From Methanoflorens sp963701995 (GTDB taxonomy: Archaea; Halobacteriota; Bog-38; Methanoflorentales; Methanoflorentaceae), in assembly GCA_963701995.1 (NCBI GenBank), contig OY969693.1, positions 1,302,001 to 1,366,000 of the forward strand: a stretch of 64,000 nucleotides of DNA, given 5' to 3'. The notes beneath the pieces are model-generated. The model was not told where the DNA came from and did not search any database. It was given only the letters and a program-made list of their open reading frames with translations. Positions 41,125-50,874 of this stretch are shown here, in pieces (position 1 is the stretch's first letter; the number at the start of each line of letters is the position of its first letter). Made by a program: the position numbers and the translations under genes.

Positions 41125-44100
41125 TTAGCTTTCCGGCCATAAATCGCTAATGTAGCTATTTAAAGGCTTTATCGTGAGGTTCTGAGCTCGTGGCTTATCG
41201 TAATGCTCGAGCATCGTGTGGATGGCATCCGCTGAAGCTCGGGCTCCCTGGACGCTTGTTATATACGGCACATTGTGATCTACGGCTGCGCGCCGCAGCA
41301 CCTCTCCATCAAGCCGGGACTGCTTCCACGTAGGGGTGTTGATTATTAGTTGTATCCCGCCGCCGCGCATCATGTCCAGCAGTTCGGGGCTGTCGGTGAG
41401 TTTGGGCACCCTAGTTACTGGCACGTCGCGCTCTCCAAGGTAGTTTGCTGTCCCAACCGTCGCTAGCAGCTTGAATCCGGCTTTGTGTAGTGATTTTGCG
41501 ATGCCGCATAATTCAGGCTTGTCCTCGTCTCTTACCGAGATGAACACTGTCCCCGAAAGTGGTAGTTCATTCTCGCTCGCGAGGGCTGCCTTGTAAAATG
41601 CCCTTCCGAAGTCATAGTCTATGCCCATGACCTCTCCGGTACTTTTCATTTCGGGGCCTAATATCGGATCTACTCCGGGCAGCTTGTCAAACGGGAGCAC
41701 CACTTCTTTCACGGCAACGTGCCCGATCGTGGGCTCTGTCGGATAAAGGTCCCGCAACCGCTGTCCCATGATCACTTTGGCGGCGATCTTGGCCAACGGC
41801 AAGCCTGTGGCTTTTGAGACATAGGGAATCGTTCTGCTTGAGCGTGGATTTGCTTCTAGAACGTAAACCGTCCCGTCTTTTATCGCCATTTGAAGGTTGA
41901 TGAGCCCAACGACGTTAAGCGCACGGGCAATCCTCCTCACGTAGTTCTTGATAATTTCCTGCGTCTCAGCGTCAATTGATTGAGCTGGGATGACGACCGC
42001 CGAGTCGCCGGAGTGAATCCCTGCCTCTTCAATATGTTCCATTATTGCGGGCACCAGGACTTGGTCTCCGTCACTAACCGCGTCGACGTCGATCTCAACT
42101 GCGTGCTGCAAGAACTTGTCGATCAGTACCGGGTGTTGTCTGGATACCTTCACCGCTTCGTCAATATAACGGCCCAGCTCAGATTCGTCGTAGACGATCT
42201 CCATTGCGCGGCCCCCGAGCACGTATGAAGGTCGTACGAGGAGCGGATAACCTATCTCGCGCGCGATTTTCGTCGCTCCCTCGCGAGAGGTCGCGGAACC
42301 GCTTTCCGGTTGCGGAATGGCGAGCTGTTGCAACAGTCTCGAAAACCGATCTCGATCTTCTGCAATGTCGATAGAATCGGGGGATGTGCCGAGGATCTTC
42401 GTTGAAAGCCCCCTTCGCTTGATCTCGCTTTCAAGAGGGATTGCGAGGTTTACGGAAGTTTGGCCCCCGAATTGCACGAGAACGCCGTAAGGTTCTTCTT
42501 TTTCAATGATATTCATCACGTCTTCCAGCGTTAGAGGTTCAAAGAAAAGCTTGTCTGACGTGTCATAGTCGGTCGAAACCGTCTCGGGATTGTTGTTTAT
42601 GATATGCGCTTCTATGTGTTCCTCTCGTAGCGAGAGCACTGCGTGGACCGTACAGTAATCGAATTCAATCCCTTGTCCTATTCTGATGGGGCCTGCCCCT
42701 ATGATGAGCACTTTCGTTCGGTCTGTAGGGACAACTTCGTCCTGCTGTTCGTAAGTGGAGTAGTAGTATGGCGTCTGCGCTCGAAACTCAGCGGCGCACG
42801 TATCGACCATCTTGTACGTCGCCGTTACGTTGCGCGTTTTGCGATTTCTGAGGTCTGTGACCTTCGTTCGTTCAAGACCGGTCAGGTCAGCGATCTGCTG
42901 GTCGGTGAACCCGAGGCGCTTTGCTCGTCGTAGATCTTCAGCGCTCACCTGCTCAGCGTGCCGGTTCAGGTATTTCCCTTCGAGGTAAGTTTCAAAATCA
43001 ACGATATTCTTGATTTTCTGAATGAAAAATGGATCAATATCCGTGCGTTGCGCTATTTCCGCGACGGCGTGCCCCTTCTTGAGGGCGCTGTAGATCTGAA
43101 ACAGTCGCTTGTCAGTGGGGGTGGACATCAAATCAATGGGATCTTCGGCGATGGAAACAGCGATATCCAAGTCGAGCGATCGGATCGCTTTCTGGAGCGA
43201 CTCCTCGAGCGTTCGACCAATCGCCATGACTTCGCCCGTGCTTTTCATGGCCGTTCCTAGCGTATTATCTGCGCTCGTGAACTTGTCAAACGGCCATCGC
43301 GGTATTTTGACGACCGTATAATCTATGGTCGGCTCAAATGAGGCTGGCGTTTCGTTGGTAACTCGGTTGGGGATCTCGTGTAGTCGTAACCCTATTGCGA
43401 TCTTTGCTGAGACGCGCGCGATAGGATACCCCGTCGCTTTTGATGCAAGCGCCGATGAACGTGACACCCGTGGATTTACCTCAATAACGCGGTACTCTCC
43501 GTTCTTCAGGGCGAACTGTATGTTGCATCCGCCTTCGATCCGCAGCGCACGAATAATTCGTATCGAAGCGCTTCGCAGCATCTGGTGTTCAACATCGGAA
43601 AGGGTTTGCGACGGCGTTACGACGATCGACTCGCCCGTATGCACACCCATAGGGTCGACGTTTTCCATGTTGCAGATGGTGATGCAGGTATCTCCGGAAT
43701 CGCGCATCACCTCGTATTCGAATTCCTTCCATCCGAGAACGCTTTCTTCTACTAAGACTTGGCCGATGCGCGACTTTTTTATACCGTTCTCGATGATGGC
43801 CTTCAATTGCTCCTCATTTCTGGCTATGCCGCTCCCACCCCCCCCGAGGGTGTACGCGGATCGGACGATTACAGGCAAGCCGAGTTCCGCTGCTAGCCAT
43901 TGGTAGTCATTCGAGTCGTAGACGGCGTGGCTTTTGGGGACTCTTTCTCCGATGCCTTCCATCGTTGTCCGGAACCGTTCCCTGTCCTCGGCCATATAAA
44001 TGGTCTCGAGTGGCGTGCCTAGGGGTTTGACCTTATAGTCTGCCAAGACGCCCATCTCTGCCAGTTCGGCTGTGATATTGAGGCCCGTTTGGCCTCCAAG

Positions 44101-44367
44101 ACCCGCGATTATTCCGTCAGGCTGTTCCTTTCGCACGATTGCAGCTACAATGTCGGGCTTCAGCGGTTCGATGTACACCGCGTCCGCCATGTTCGGGTCG
44201 GTCATTATCGTTGCGGGGTTCGAGTTCACCAAGGTGACCGCTACCCCCTCTTCTCGCAAAGAGGTGCAGGCTTGGCTGCCGCTGAAGTCGAACTCGGCCG
44301 CTTGCCCGATCACAATTGGACCGGAGCCGATGAGTAGCACCTTCTCTATGTCTGCTCTTTTTGGCAT
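41125..44367 (-). CDS. carB: Carbamoyl-phosphate synthase large subunit
   Basis: A full-length (1080 residues) CarB with the two homologous ATP-grasp halves. N-half marks: LLIGSGPIVIGQAAEFDFSG and PLETIYMAEDRERF; C-half marks: ILGTSPDSIDIAEDRDRF and VYVLEANPRSSRTIPYVSKA. The C-terminal MGS-type regulatory domain starts about residue 940 (TVFISVRDEDKPELCGIAKS). Uses ammonia from CarA, bicarbonate and two ATP to make carbamoyl phosphate for arginine and pyrimidines. It follows carA by 33 bases, so carAB is an operon. Confidence 0.97.
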   Translation of the reverse strand: MPKRADIEKVLLIGSGPIVIGQAAEFDFSGSQACTSLREEGVAVTLVNSNPATIMTDPNMADAVYIEPLKPDIVAAIVRKEQPDGIIAGLGGQTGLNITAELAEMGVLADYKVKPLGTPLETIYMAEDRERFRTTMEGIGERVPKSHAVYDSNDYQWLAAELGLPVIVRSAYTLGGGGSGIARNEEQLKAIIENGIKKSRIGQVLVEESVLGWKEFEYEVMRDSGDTCITICNMENVDPMGVHTGESIVVTPSQTLSDVEHQMLRSASIRIIRALRIEGGCNIQFALKNGEYRVIEVNPRVSRSSALASKATGYPIARVSAKIAIGLRLHEIPNRVTNETPASFEPTIDYTVVKIPRWPFDKFTSADNTLGTAMKSTGEVMAIGRTLEESLQKAIRSLDLDIAVSIAEDPIDLMSTPTDKRLFQIYSALKKGHAVAEIAQRTDIDPFFIQKIKNIVDFETYLEGKYLNRHAEQVSAEDLRRAKRLGFTDQQIADLTGLERTKVTDLRNRKTRNVTATYKMVDTCAAEFRAQTPYYYSTYEQQDEVVPTDRTKVLIIGAGPIRIGQGIEFDYCTVHAVLSLREEHIEAHIINNNPETVSTDYDTSDKLFFEPLTLEDVMNIIEKEEPYGVLVQFGGQTSVNLAIPLESEIKRRGLSTKILGTSPDSIDIAEDRDRFSRLLQQLAIPQPESGSATSREGATKIAREIGYPLLVRPSYVLGGRAMEIVYDESELGRYIDEAVKVSRQHPVLIDKFLQHAVEIDVDAVSDGDQVLVPAIMEHIEEAGIHSGDSAVVIPAQSIDAETQEIIKNYVRRIARALNVVGLINLQMAIKDGTVYVLEANPRSSRTIPYVSKATGLPLAKIAAKVIMGQRLRDLYPTEPTIGHVAVKEVVLPFDKLPGVDPILGPEMKSTGEVMGIDYDFGRAFYKAALASENELPLSGTVFISVRDEDKPELCGIAKSLHKAGFKLLATVGTANYLGERDVPVTRVPKLTDSPELLDMMRGGGIQLIINTPTWKQSRLDGEVLRRAAVDHNVPYITSVQGARASADAIHTMLEHYDKPRAQNLTIKPLNSYISDLWPES

Positions 44368-44400
44368 ACTTCTTGGGCGTACACTAAGGGGATTGTGCCG

Positions 44401-45477
44401 TCACATGTTGTGACCCGCGACGTCGGTAATCTGGTCGAAAAACGATTTCTCAAGGTCATGCGGACCGGGGGATGCTTCAGGGTGATATTGCACGCTCATT
44501 ATATGCAGGTATTCATTTGCAATGCCTTCGACGGTGTTATCGTTGGCGTTTACCTGTGTTACGGTCATTTTATCCCGTTGGTCGTAGCGAACCGCGTAAC
44601 CGTGATTTTGTGCCGTGATGTATACGCGCTGCGTGCGAAGGTCCAAAACGGGTTGGTTCGCGCCTCGATGTCCGAATTTGAGTTTATACGTCTCTCCATC
44701 AAGTGCGAGGGCGATCAGCTGATGTCCGAGACATATCCCGAATATGGGCACCTGTCCTGCAAGCTCGCGGACAACATGAATCCCGTTCTTGGCTTGCGCG
44801 GGATCCCCGGGGCCATTAGAAAGCAGTATCGCGTCAGGTTCGTAGTCTGCTATTCTTTTTCCCGGCGTGTCTGAAGGCACGACGACGAGGTCGATGTCGC
44901 GATATCGCAGATTCTTAATTGTGTTTTGCTTGACGCCAAAGTCCATGAGAACGAAACGCTTCCCCTTACCGGGAATATGGTAGGCATTTGCGCAGGTAAC
45001 TTCTGATACTAGGTCAAGGTTGGCGATGTCTGGAGCGCGGCGTGCAAGGTCAATAGCCCTACGAATGTCGGCGCGCGATCCTTTAGCGCTTGGCACGAGG
45101 CTTGCCCGCATTGCGCCTTCGTCGCGGATCATGATGGTGATCATCCGAGTGTCAATGTCCCATATGCCGGGAATTTCGTAAGCGTTGAGGAACGCATCGA
45201 GTGTCTGGTCTTTAGTGGGGTGTTCACACAGCTCTCTGATGACAAATCCTTCGGCTTGTATGCCTGCTGACTGGCAGTCATCATAGTTTACGCCGTAATT
45301 TCCGACCAACGGATAGGTGAACAGCAAGATTTGGCCGTTGTACGAGGGATCGGTCAGTGCCTCCACGTAGCCCGTGTAGGGGGTGGCGAAAACAAGCTCG
45401 CCCGTCGTGGCGCGCTTCGCTCCAAACCGTTTTCCCACCACCGCGGCGCCATTTTCAAACGCGAGAATCGCTTTCAT
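44401..45477 (-). CDS. carA: Carbamoyl-phosphate synthase small subunit
   Basis: 358 residues: the CarA N-terminal domain (MKAILAFENGAAVVGKRFGA) followed by a class I glutamine amidotransferase domain with nucleophile Cys in IFGICLGHQLIALALDGETY and catalytic His/Glu in QYHPEASPGPHD. It hydrolyses glutamine and channels ammonia to CarB. Start ATG 45477; a TATA-like AGCATAAAAG lies near 45518-45527 on the minus strand. Confidence 0.97.
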   Translation of the reverse strand: MKAILAFENGAAVVGKRFGAKRATTGELVFATPYTGYVEALTDPSYNGQILLFTYPLVGNYGVNYDDCQSAGIQAEGFVIRELCEHPTKDQTLDAFLNAYEIPGIWDIDTRMITIMIRDEGAMRASLVPSAKGSRADIRRAIDLARRAPDIANLDLVSEVTCANAYHIPGKGKRFVLMDFGVKQNTIKNLRYRDIDLVVVPSDTPGKRIADYEPDAILLSNGPGDPAQAKNGIHVVRELAGQVPIFGICLGHQLIALALDGETYKLKFGHRGANQPVLDLRTQRVYITAQNHGYAVRYDQRDKMTVTQVNANDNTVEGIANEYLHIMSVQYHPEASPGPHDLEKSFFDQITDVAGHNM

Positions 45478-45718
45478 GATCGTTCTACGGGAGCGTTGGT
45501 TCTAGCTTGACGGTCGTGCATCTTTTATGCTAATCACGAGTATCTGGTAAATAAGTTATTGCGTTCCGTGCGGCACATAGGCACGACAATATGGTGGCTG
45601 TTTAACGTACTAACCAACATTGGCGGGCGAAAGCAGCAAGCGAGGAGCTATTATTGAGACAGCTCCGATAAGCGGCTGAAAGCTTTAAATTGCGATTGCT
45701 ATAGAACTGAAGCTACCC

Positions 45719-46540
45719 ATGGAAAAATCAAGGGTTGCCTTACGGCTTGCGTATGTGGGAACTGAGTACGCAGGTTTTCAGGCACAACCAGGCCGCGCAA
45801 CCGTACAAACGGCGGTTGTCGAAGCTTTACGCTGTGCGCGACTCTTTGACGAACCTCGTGCTGCTCATTTCACGGCCTCTGGCAGAACCGACAAAGGCGT
45901 TCACGCTCTCGATGCGGTGGTAGCGTTTGAAACTGATGCAAGTGAGTTGGCCCTCCCTCGTCACATCAATACTCATCTGCCGGTAGAGATATGGACGTGG
46001 GCACGTGCGGATGTGCCCCCTACGTTCGATGCCCGACGGGATGCTCGTATGCGCGAATATCAATACATTTTGTGCGATGGGCAGTCCGATGTACAAGCTA
46101 TGCGTGAGGCGGCGGATCTTTTGCACGGCGTGCACGACTTTCACAATTTCAGCCTCGAGAAACGGCGGCCGACCGTGCGGAACGTCTTTTCTTCGCGCGT
46201 GCGCGTGTCGGGCAACTTTGTCGTTGTTGAGATCGCCGCCAATAGTTTCGTGTGGAACATGATGAGAAAACTCGTTACCGGGCTCGCTCTTGTGGGAAAC
46301 GGACAGCGAAGCGTTGCGTGGTTTAGGAACATGTTGGAGGGAAGCCACGTCGAAGGCATCCGGTCAGCGCCCGCTTCGGGACTCATACTTACGCGGGTCG
46401 AATATGACGGCATCGACTTCGTCGAGGATACGTACGCAAAGAAGCGTGCACAGCAGCGCATAAAGGAAGCACTTGTGCACAACGGTGTTATGATGCAAAT
46501 TCTGAAGCGATTTAACGAACGAATGACGGGTACGCTTTAA
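45719..46540 (+). CDS. truA: tRNA pseudouridine synthase A
   Basis: 273 residues. The catalytic Asp sits in FTASGRTDKGVHALDAVVAF (about residue 58). Other TruA blocks are RLAYVGTEYAGFQAQPGRAT, DVPPTFDARRDARMREYQYI and the C-terminal NSFVWNMMRKLVTGLALVG. Converts uridines 38-40 in the anticodon stem-loop of tRNAs to pseudouridine. Start ATG 45719, with a TATA-like GCTTTAAATTG around 45680, giving a near-leaderless message. Confidence 0.95.
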   Translation: MEKSRVALRLAYVGTEYAGFQAQPGRATVQTAVVEALRCARLFDEPRAAHFTASGRTDKGVHALDAVVAFETDASELALPRHINTHLPVEIWTWARADVPPTFDARRDARMREYQYILCDGQSDVQAMREAADLLHGVHDFHNFSLEKRRPTVRNVFSSRVRVSGNFVVVEIAANSFVWNMMRKLVTGLALVGNGQRSVAWFRNMLEGSHVEGIRSAPASGLILTRVEYDGIDFVEDTYAKKRAQQRIKEALVHNGVMMQILKRFNERMTGTL

Positions 46541-46550
46541 AACGTGCGGC

Positions 46551-48308
46551 TTAGTACTCGTCAAGGGATTTTTGCTCGCGATGTGAGTCCGTTTTGTGTG
46601 CGTTGTCGTGATTGTCTGCACGTTGCTTACCGCCGCGCTTAACGTGCACTTCTGAAGGTGAATCACCCTGATTTTCAGCTGGAGAGTGAGGCGCGTCGAA
46701 ACTAACCGGCACCTTGTGCTCTGAAATCGGTTGACGTACGGGCGTCTCCCCACCGCTTAATCGTTGCGCTACTTGTAACGCGGTTTTTACCGCTGGAGCA
46801 TCCTTTTTGGCGTTCATTAGGAACGCAAGCTCGTCGGCAGTGAGATGCAGTGCTGCCGCTATGCCTGCTGGGTCTCTCTCCGTAAGCTCTTTGTAGAGTG
46901 GAATAATGTCTTGCCGCGCTTTGGTCACTGAGATGTGGTTTGCGGTGCCGATTTTAGTTGCCACCGCGTCCCTCAAAGCGCGTTTAGACCGTGTCTGCCC
47001 GAGGCGCATCCAGTGCGTCGGTGGGGAATATTTGGCCGCGGCATGGCGTTGTCCACGGTTTTGGCGGCTCACTACGTTCACTCCCGAGGTCATCAGTTCG
47101 GCGGCATATCTCCATAGGCCGTAGTTTTGTCTCTTTCGCGTTCGTCCGAGGTAAATATCAGCTCTACGCAGTACCTGAAATGCGCGCGCGAGAGCCCCAT
47201 CTTTCAAAGAACGTGGGAGGTTTTCGTCTACCCAGTGGATAAGGTCTTCAGGCGTCTCATCGACCCCGTACGAAATAATGAGGGGCTTGATCGGGTCGGT
47301 GTCGCTAAAAATGCTTCTCATTAGGTCAAATGGGGATTGGGCGCGATCGCGAGATGCGGTTTCCATCTGCGCCCCTCCGAAGTACGCTTGAAAGTCGGTT
47401 ATCGCCGACCTCAGATCTCCTCTCGCGTTCTTCACGATCTGTTGGATGGAAACCATGTCGACGGCACCCAGCGATTGGCCAATGTCCGAGAGCGTCTCGC
47501 GGAGCGTCTCTAGCTCGCGTACCGAGTCTGTGAGAATCTCAAGATCAGCGCTGATCGCCTCCAGCTCTGCCGCGTCTCGTGACCGCTCAGGCTGCTCGAG
47601 CCGGGCCATCAAGTCAGCAACGGCTTCCTGAGCTTCACAAATCGCTGGCCTATCGAGGTCAAAGCCGAGTTGTGTGAGAATCTCAAGATCAGCGCTGATC
47701 GCCTCCAGCTCTGCCGCGTCTCGTGACCGCTCAGGCTGCTCGAGCCGGGCCATCAAGTCAGCAACGGCTTCGTGGGCGCGTAAAACGTCTCTCCTCTCGT
47801 TGTGCCAGATATCCACCAGCGCCTTTTGTGCACTTTCCTCCCTGATGGCGAAAAAGGCGATGAGTTTGCAGTGTCCACGGAGCGTCGACGAGACCCCGTA
47901 CAGGTCGTTGGCCGTCAGAATCACAGGTTCGCGCGTTTTTTTTACGAGCTCCGTCACTGCTTTTGCCCCGCCGCGATCAGCATTGCCGTGTAGGTTGTCA
48001 ATTTCGTCAAGCAGTATTAGCTTCTGAGCATTTTGAAGTGACGCGTTTCGTGACGCCGCTCCTACTGTCGCGTTAATAGCTCCTTGAGTTCGCTTGTCAC
48101 TGGCGTTAAGCTCGAGCAACTGCCACCCCATGTCATTTGCCAACGCGACTGCAGCGGACGTTTTTCCGGTGCCGGGCTTACCGTATAACAATGCTGCCGT
48201 TTTCTCCGCGGGCCAGTTAAGCGCCCATTTGCGGAGCTCTTCGACAGCTTTGTGGTTGCCTCTCACTTCTGAGAGAGTCCGCGGACGGTATTTTTCAACG
48301 AGGTCCAT
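46551..48308 (-). CDS. rfcL: Replication factor C large subunit (clamp loader)
   Basis: About 585 residues from ATG 48308. The AAA+ domain has Walker A YGKPGTGKTSAAVALA and Walker B LILLDEIDNL. The archaeal RFC-L signature LVEKYRPRTLSEVRGN is at the N-terminus. The C-terminus ends QKSLDEY, a PIP-box-like PCNA-binding motif. RFC-L opens PCNA with the small subunits during replication. Oddity: after about residue 175, where the lid helices should follow directly, a 33-residue segment (EAVADLMARLEQPERSRDAA and the following LEAISADLEILT) occurs twice with a 48-residue period. The protein therefore has about 100 extra residues before the normal SIQQIVKNARGDLRSAI. Function is probably kept. Confidence 0.93.
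   Translation of the reverse strand: MDLVEKYRPRTLSEVRGNHKAVEELRKWALNWPAEKTAALLYGKPGTGKTSAAVALANDMGWQLLELNASDKRTQGAINATVGAASRNASLQNAQKLILLDEIDNLHGNADRGGAKAVTELVKKTREPVILTANDLYGVSSTLRGHCKLIAFFAIREESAQKALVDIWHNERRDVLRAHEAVADLMARLEQPERSRDAAELEAISADLEILTQLGFDLDRPAICEAQEAVADLMARLEQPERSRDAAELEAISADLEILTDSVRELETLRETLSDIGQSLGAVDMVSIQQIVKNARGDLRSAITDFQAYFGGAQMETASRDRAQSPFDLMRSIFSDTDPIKPLIISYGVDETPEDLIHWVDENLPRSLKDGALARAFQVLRRADIYLGRTRKRQNYGLWRYAAELMTSGVNVVSRQNRGQRHAAAKYSPPTHWMRLGQTRSKRALRDAVATKIGTANHISVTKARQDIIPLYKELTERDPAGIAAALHLTADELAFLMNAKKDAPAVKTALQVAQRLSGGETPVRQPISEHKVPVSFDAPHSPAENQGDSPSEVHVKRGGKQRADNHDNAHKTDSHREQKSLDEY
47529..47771 (-). repeat. Perfect 99-bp direct repeat inside rfcL
   Basis: 47529-47627 and 47673-47771 appear identical over 99 bases, in the same frame, separated by 45 unrelated bases; period 144 bases or 48 codons. 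The encoded segment is helical and charged. Confidence 0.85.
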
Positions 48309-48334
48309 AGAATCAAGCGCAGAAATCAAGAGAT

Positions 48335-48355
48335 AGGGGCGGTATAAGGATATAA
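48335..48355. promoter_or_regulatory. Back-to-back TATA boxes (rfcL / marker 2)
   Basis: The stretch GGTATAAGGATATAAG lies between rfcL and the divergent methanogenesis marker 2 gene; it offers TATA elements in both directions at suitable distances from each start. Confidence 0.45.
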
Positions 48356-48381
48356 GAACCCCCTATGCCTATTAATGTTTT

Positions 48382-49362
48382 GTGAACGACATGAAACTGG
48401 ACGAATTGGCTCAGTCGCTTCGTGACTTTGAAGGCATTACACGGAAGCGCTCGATCGGTTCACTCGTGAAGTGGTTCGACGAGGACCTCAGCACAGGAAA
48501 CTTTGGGGAGGATGCCGCGGTAATCGAGCGAGGCGACGAGTCCCTGCTTATAGCCGCTGATGGCATCTGGTCCAAGCTCATGGACGCGGATCCTGAGTGG
48601 GCGGGGTACTGTGCAGTCCTCGTAAATATTCACGACATTTTAGCTATGGGGGGCACGCCGCTGGCGATGGTCGACGTATTCTCGGCGAGTTCGGCTGAAG
48701 TTTGCAACCGAGTCTTGGCGGGCATGAGCGAAGCCACAAAAAAATTCGACGTGCCGGTCGTCGGTGGGCACGTGCACCCCGACACTACTTATAACGCGCT
48801 CGACGTGGCCATCATTGGCACCGCAAAGACTGACTCAATCATTTACAGCTGCAAGGCCCAAGAAGGACAGGACGTCCTCGCTGCCGTCGACTTAGACGGG
48901 AGGGTTCACCCATCGTGCAGTCTTTGTTGGGACACGACGACGATGAAGCATCCCGAAATGCTCCGCAGACAGCTGCATACCATGCCTCGCCTCGCGCAAC
49001 AACACCTAGTGTCGGCGGGAAAAGACATCAGCAATCCAGGTTTGCTCGGCACACTCGGTATGTTGCTCGAAGTTTCTGAGGCGGGCGCTGTGGTAGAACT
49101 GGATCGGATTCCGATCCCCGATGGCATGGACATGCATCTATGGCTGCGCATGTATCCAGGAATGGGGTTCGTGTTAACCGTTCAACCACAGAACGTGCAA
49201 GAGGTCGTAAACATCTTCGAAGCGGCCGGTATGGCAGCGGCTAAAATAGGCGAAATTACCGGAACGAGAAAGCTTGAGATTACAAATAACTCGGAGAAGG
49301 TCGTAGTGTGGGATTTTGCTCAGGATACCATCATGGGTATAGGCGCCGTGGCTTGTCGATAG
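48382..49362 (+). CDS. Methanogenesis marker protein 2 (AIRS-related)
   Basis: 326 residues of the ThiL/PurM-like superfamily, in the subgroup called methanogenesis marker 2, found in methane-metabolising archaea. Blocks: GNFGEDAAVIERGDESLLIA (metal-ATP N-terminal strand), HDILAMGGTPLAMVDVFSAS, and SNPGLLGTLGMLLEVSEAGA (nucleotide-binding). It likely binds ATP and phosphorylates or amidates an unknown substrate; the exact reaction is not established. Start GTG 48382 or ATG 48391. It shares a promoter region with the divergent rfcL and converges on the mvhGA operon. Confidence 0.9.
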   Translation: MNDMKLDELAQSLRDFEGITRKRSIGSLVKWFDEDLSTGNFGEDAAVIERGDESLLIAADGIWSKLMDADPEWAGYCAVLVNIHDILAMGGTPLAMVDVFSASSAEVCNRVLAGMSEATKKFDVPVVGGHVHPDTTYNALDVAIIGTAKTDSIIYSCKAQEGQDVLAAVDLDGRVHPSCSLCWDTTTMKHPEMLRRQLHTMPRLAQQHLVSAGKDISNPGLLGTLGMLLEVSEAGAVVELDRIPIPDGMDMHLWLRMYPGMGFVLTVQPQNVQEVVNIFEAAGMAAAKIGEITGTRKLEITNNSEKVVVWDFAQDTIMGIGAVACR

Positions 49363-49417
49363 TGTTGACAGAGCAAAATCCAAGAGAAATTAAAAAAAAA
49401 TCAAAAAAGAAGTGGGA

Positions 49418-49439
49418 GATAAGGCAAAAATGCCTTATC
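49418..49439 (-). terminator. Terminator of mvhGA, probably bidirectional
   Basis: GATAAGGCA-AAAA-TGCCTTATC is a perfect nine-pair hairpin 15 bases past the mvhA stop. On the minus strand it is followed within 10 bases by a T6 and T9 run (49391-49408), a strong intrinsic-type terminator. It may also end marker 2 transcription. Confidence 0.7.
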
Positions 49440-49453
49440 GGTTCTAATTTTAT

Positions 49454-50869
49454 CTAGTAGTTGGTGTACGTTCTGGTCCTTCCGTCGGGTCCAACAAGTT
49501 CAAGCTTGACTGGCCAACGTCCGTCAATCGTGTGGGTTGCACACGAGAAGCACGGGTCGTAAGCACGGATGACCATTTCAAGCCGATTGAGTAATCCTTC
49601 CTGTGGTTCGCCGTCCTTTATCAGGAGTTTCGCAGCCTCGCGAACCCCTAAATCCATCGCTCCTTGGTTGTGACCGGTCGAAACGATCATGTTGGCCTTC
49701 GTTATGAAGCCCTGATCGTTTGTGGTGTACTCGTGGATGAGCGTCCCTCTCGGCGCTTCGAGAACACCAACGCCTGTCGCCGCTCGCGGTTCGGGCTTTG
49801 CCCAAACGTCTGTGCTGGTTATGTCTGGATCGTTTAGGAGTTCAATAGCACGTTCGCTGGCGTACATCAGCTCAATAAGCCTTGCGTAGTGATAGAGTAA
49901 CGTCTGCTGTGGCATCCTCCCAAAAGCGGCTCTAAAGTCCGTGAGCATGTCATTGGCCAGTGGTGTTGAGATCTTGTCGCACACGTTTATGCGGGCCAGC
50001 GGCGCAACGCGATAGATACCATCAGGCCAGCCCTTCTCCTTCCAATACGGGAATTTTAAGTACGACCACTCTTGGTAATTCTCCTGAATGTAGTCCGCGT
50101 ATTTGGTGGGATCAAACTCCTTGATGATAGAGCCGTCAGTATCCATCATGCGAAGGGTTCCGTCGTACATCTCGAGGTTTCCGTCCTTGACTAAGCCCAT
50201 CATCGGAGTATTGACGACTCCGAGAATTTTTATGACATCCATGTACTGCTCGAATATCGGAGCAGCCACTTCTAAGCCTAGCTTTGTGAATTCAATCGAG
50301 TCCTGGGCGTCCTTGAGCATCTTCTGACGTTGGTCCTCGGTAATCCCCTTGGTGAGCCCGCCGGGCTTTGCGGTGACAGGTGCCGCTCTTCCACCGATGG
50401 CCCTGATCATCTCCTGGCCTCGTTTTCTGTTGAGGACAGCTTGTGTTGCAAGCTCAGGATTTGCTTCAATCACTCCAAAGACGTTGCGCTTCTTTGGATC
50501 GCCATCGGGCGTGAATATGAGGTCCGGCGCCGCAAGGTAGAAGAAATGGAGCGTGTGGCTGTGTATCATTTGTCCCATGTGCATAAGCTCCCGGAGTAGC
50601 GCAGCGGGACGTGGAATCTCAACGCCAAAGGTGTTGTCAGCTGCTTTCGCTGAGGCGAGGTGGTGGCTGACTGGACAGATGCCACAAATGGCCGTCACGA
50701 TTCTCTGGGCGTCTTCTATAGGTCTCCCTTGTAGGAGTTTTTCAAAGCCACGCATCTCGATAATGTGTACGTGCGCATCGTCGACCTGTCCTGCATCGTT
50801 GAGGTTGACAGTAACTTTTGCGTGACCCTCAACTCTCGATACAGGTTCAACGGTGATCGTCTTCCCCAT
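49454..50869 (-). CDS. mvhA: F420-non-reducing hydrogenase large subunit
   Basis: 471 residues, the [NiFe] catalytic subunit of group 3c hydrogenase. The N-terminal nickel motif is ICGICPVSHHLASAK and the C-terminal motif is DPCFSCATHTIDGRWPVKLE; both CxxC pairs and the C-terminal His are present. It splits H2 and passes electrons through MvhG and MvhD to HdrA. The protein ends about 26 residues after the C-terminal His (VKLELVGPDGRTRTYTNY is the final stretch), so a maturation cleavage after the His is possible by family knowledge. It is in an operon with mvhG (gap five bases). Group assignment rests on the neighbouring mvhD-hdr genes. Confidence 0.95.
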   Translation of the reverse strand: MGKTITVEPVSRVEGHAKVTVNLNDAGQVDDAHVHIIEMRGFEKLLQGRPIEDAQRIVTAICGICPVSHHLASAKAADNTFGVEIPRPAALLRELMHMGQMIHSHTLHFFYLAAPDLIFTPDGDPKKRNVFGVIEANPELATQAVLNRKRGQEMIRAIGGRAAPVTAKPGGLTKGITEDQRQKMLKDAQDSIEFTKLGLEVAAPIFEQYMDVIKILGVVNTPMMGLVKDGNLEMYDGTLRMMDTDGSIIKEFDPTKYADYIQENYQEWSYLKFPYWKEKGWPDGIYRVAPLARINVCDKISTPLANDMLTDFRAAFGRMPQQTLLYHYARLIELMYASERAIELLNDPDITSTDVWAKPEPRAATGVGVLEAPRGTLIHEYTTNDQGFITKANMIVSTGHNQGAMDLGVREAAKLLIKDGEPQEGLLNRLEMVIRAYDPCFSCATHTIDGRWPVKLELVGPDGRTRTYTNY

Positions 50870-50874
50870 ATGTA

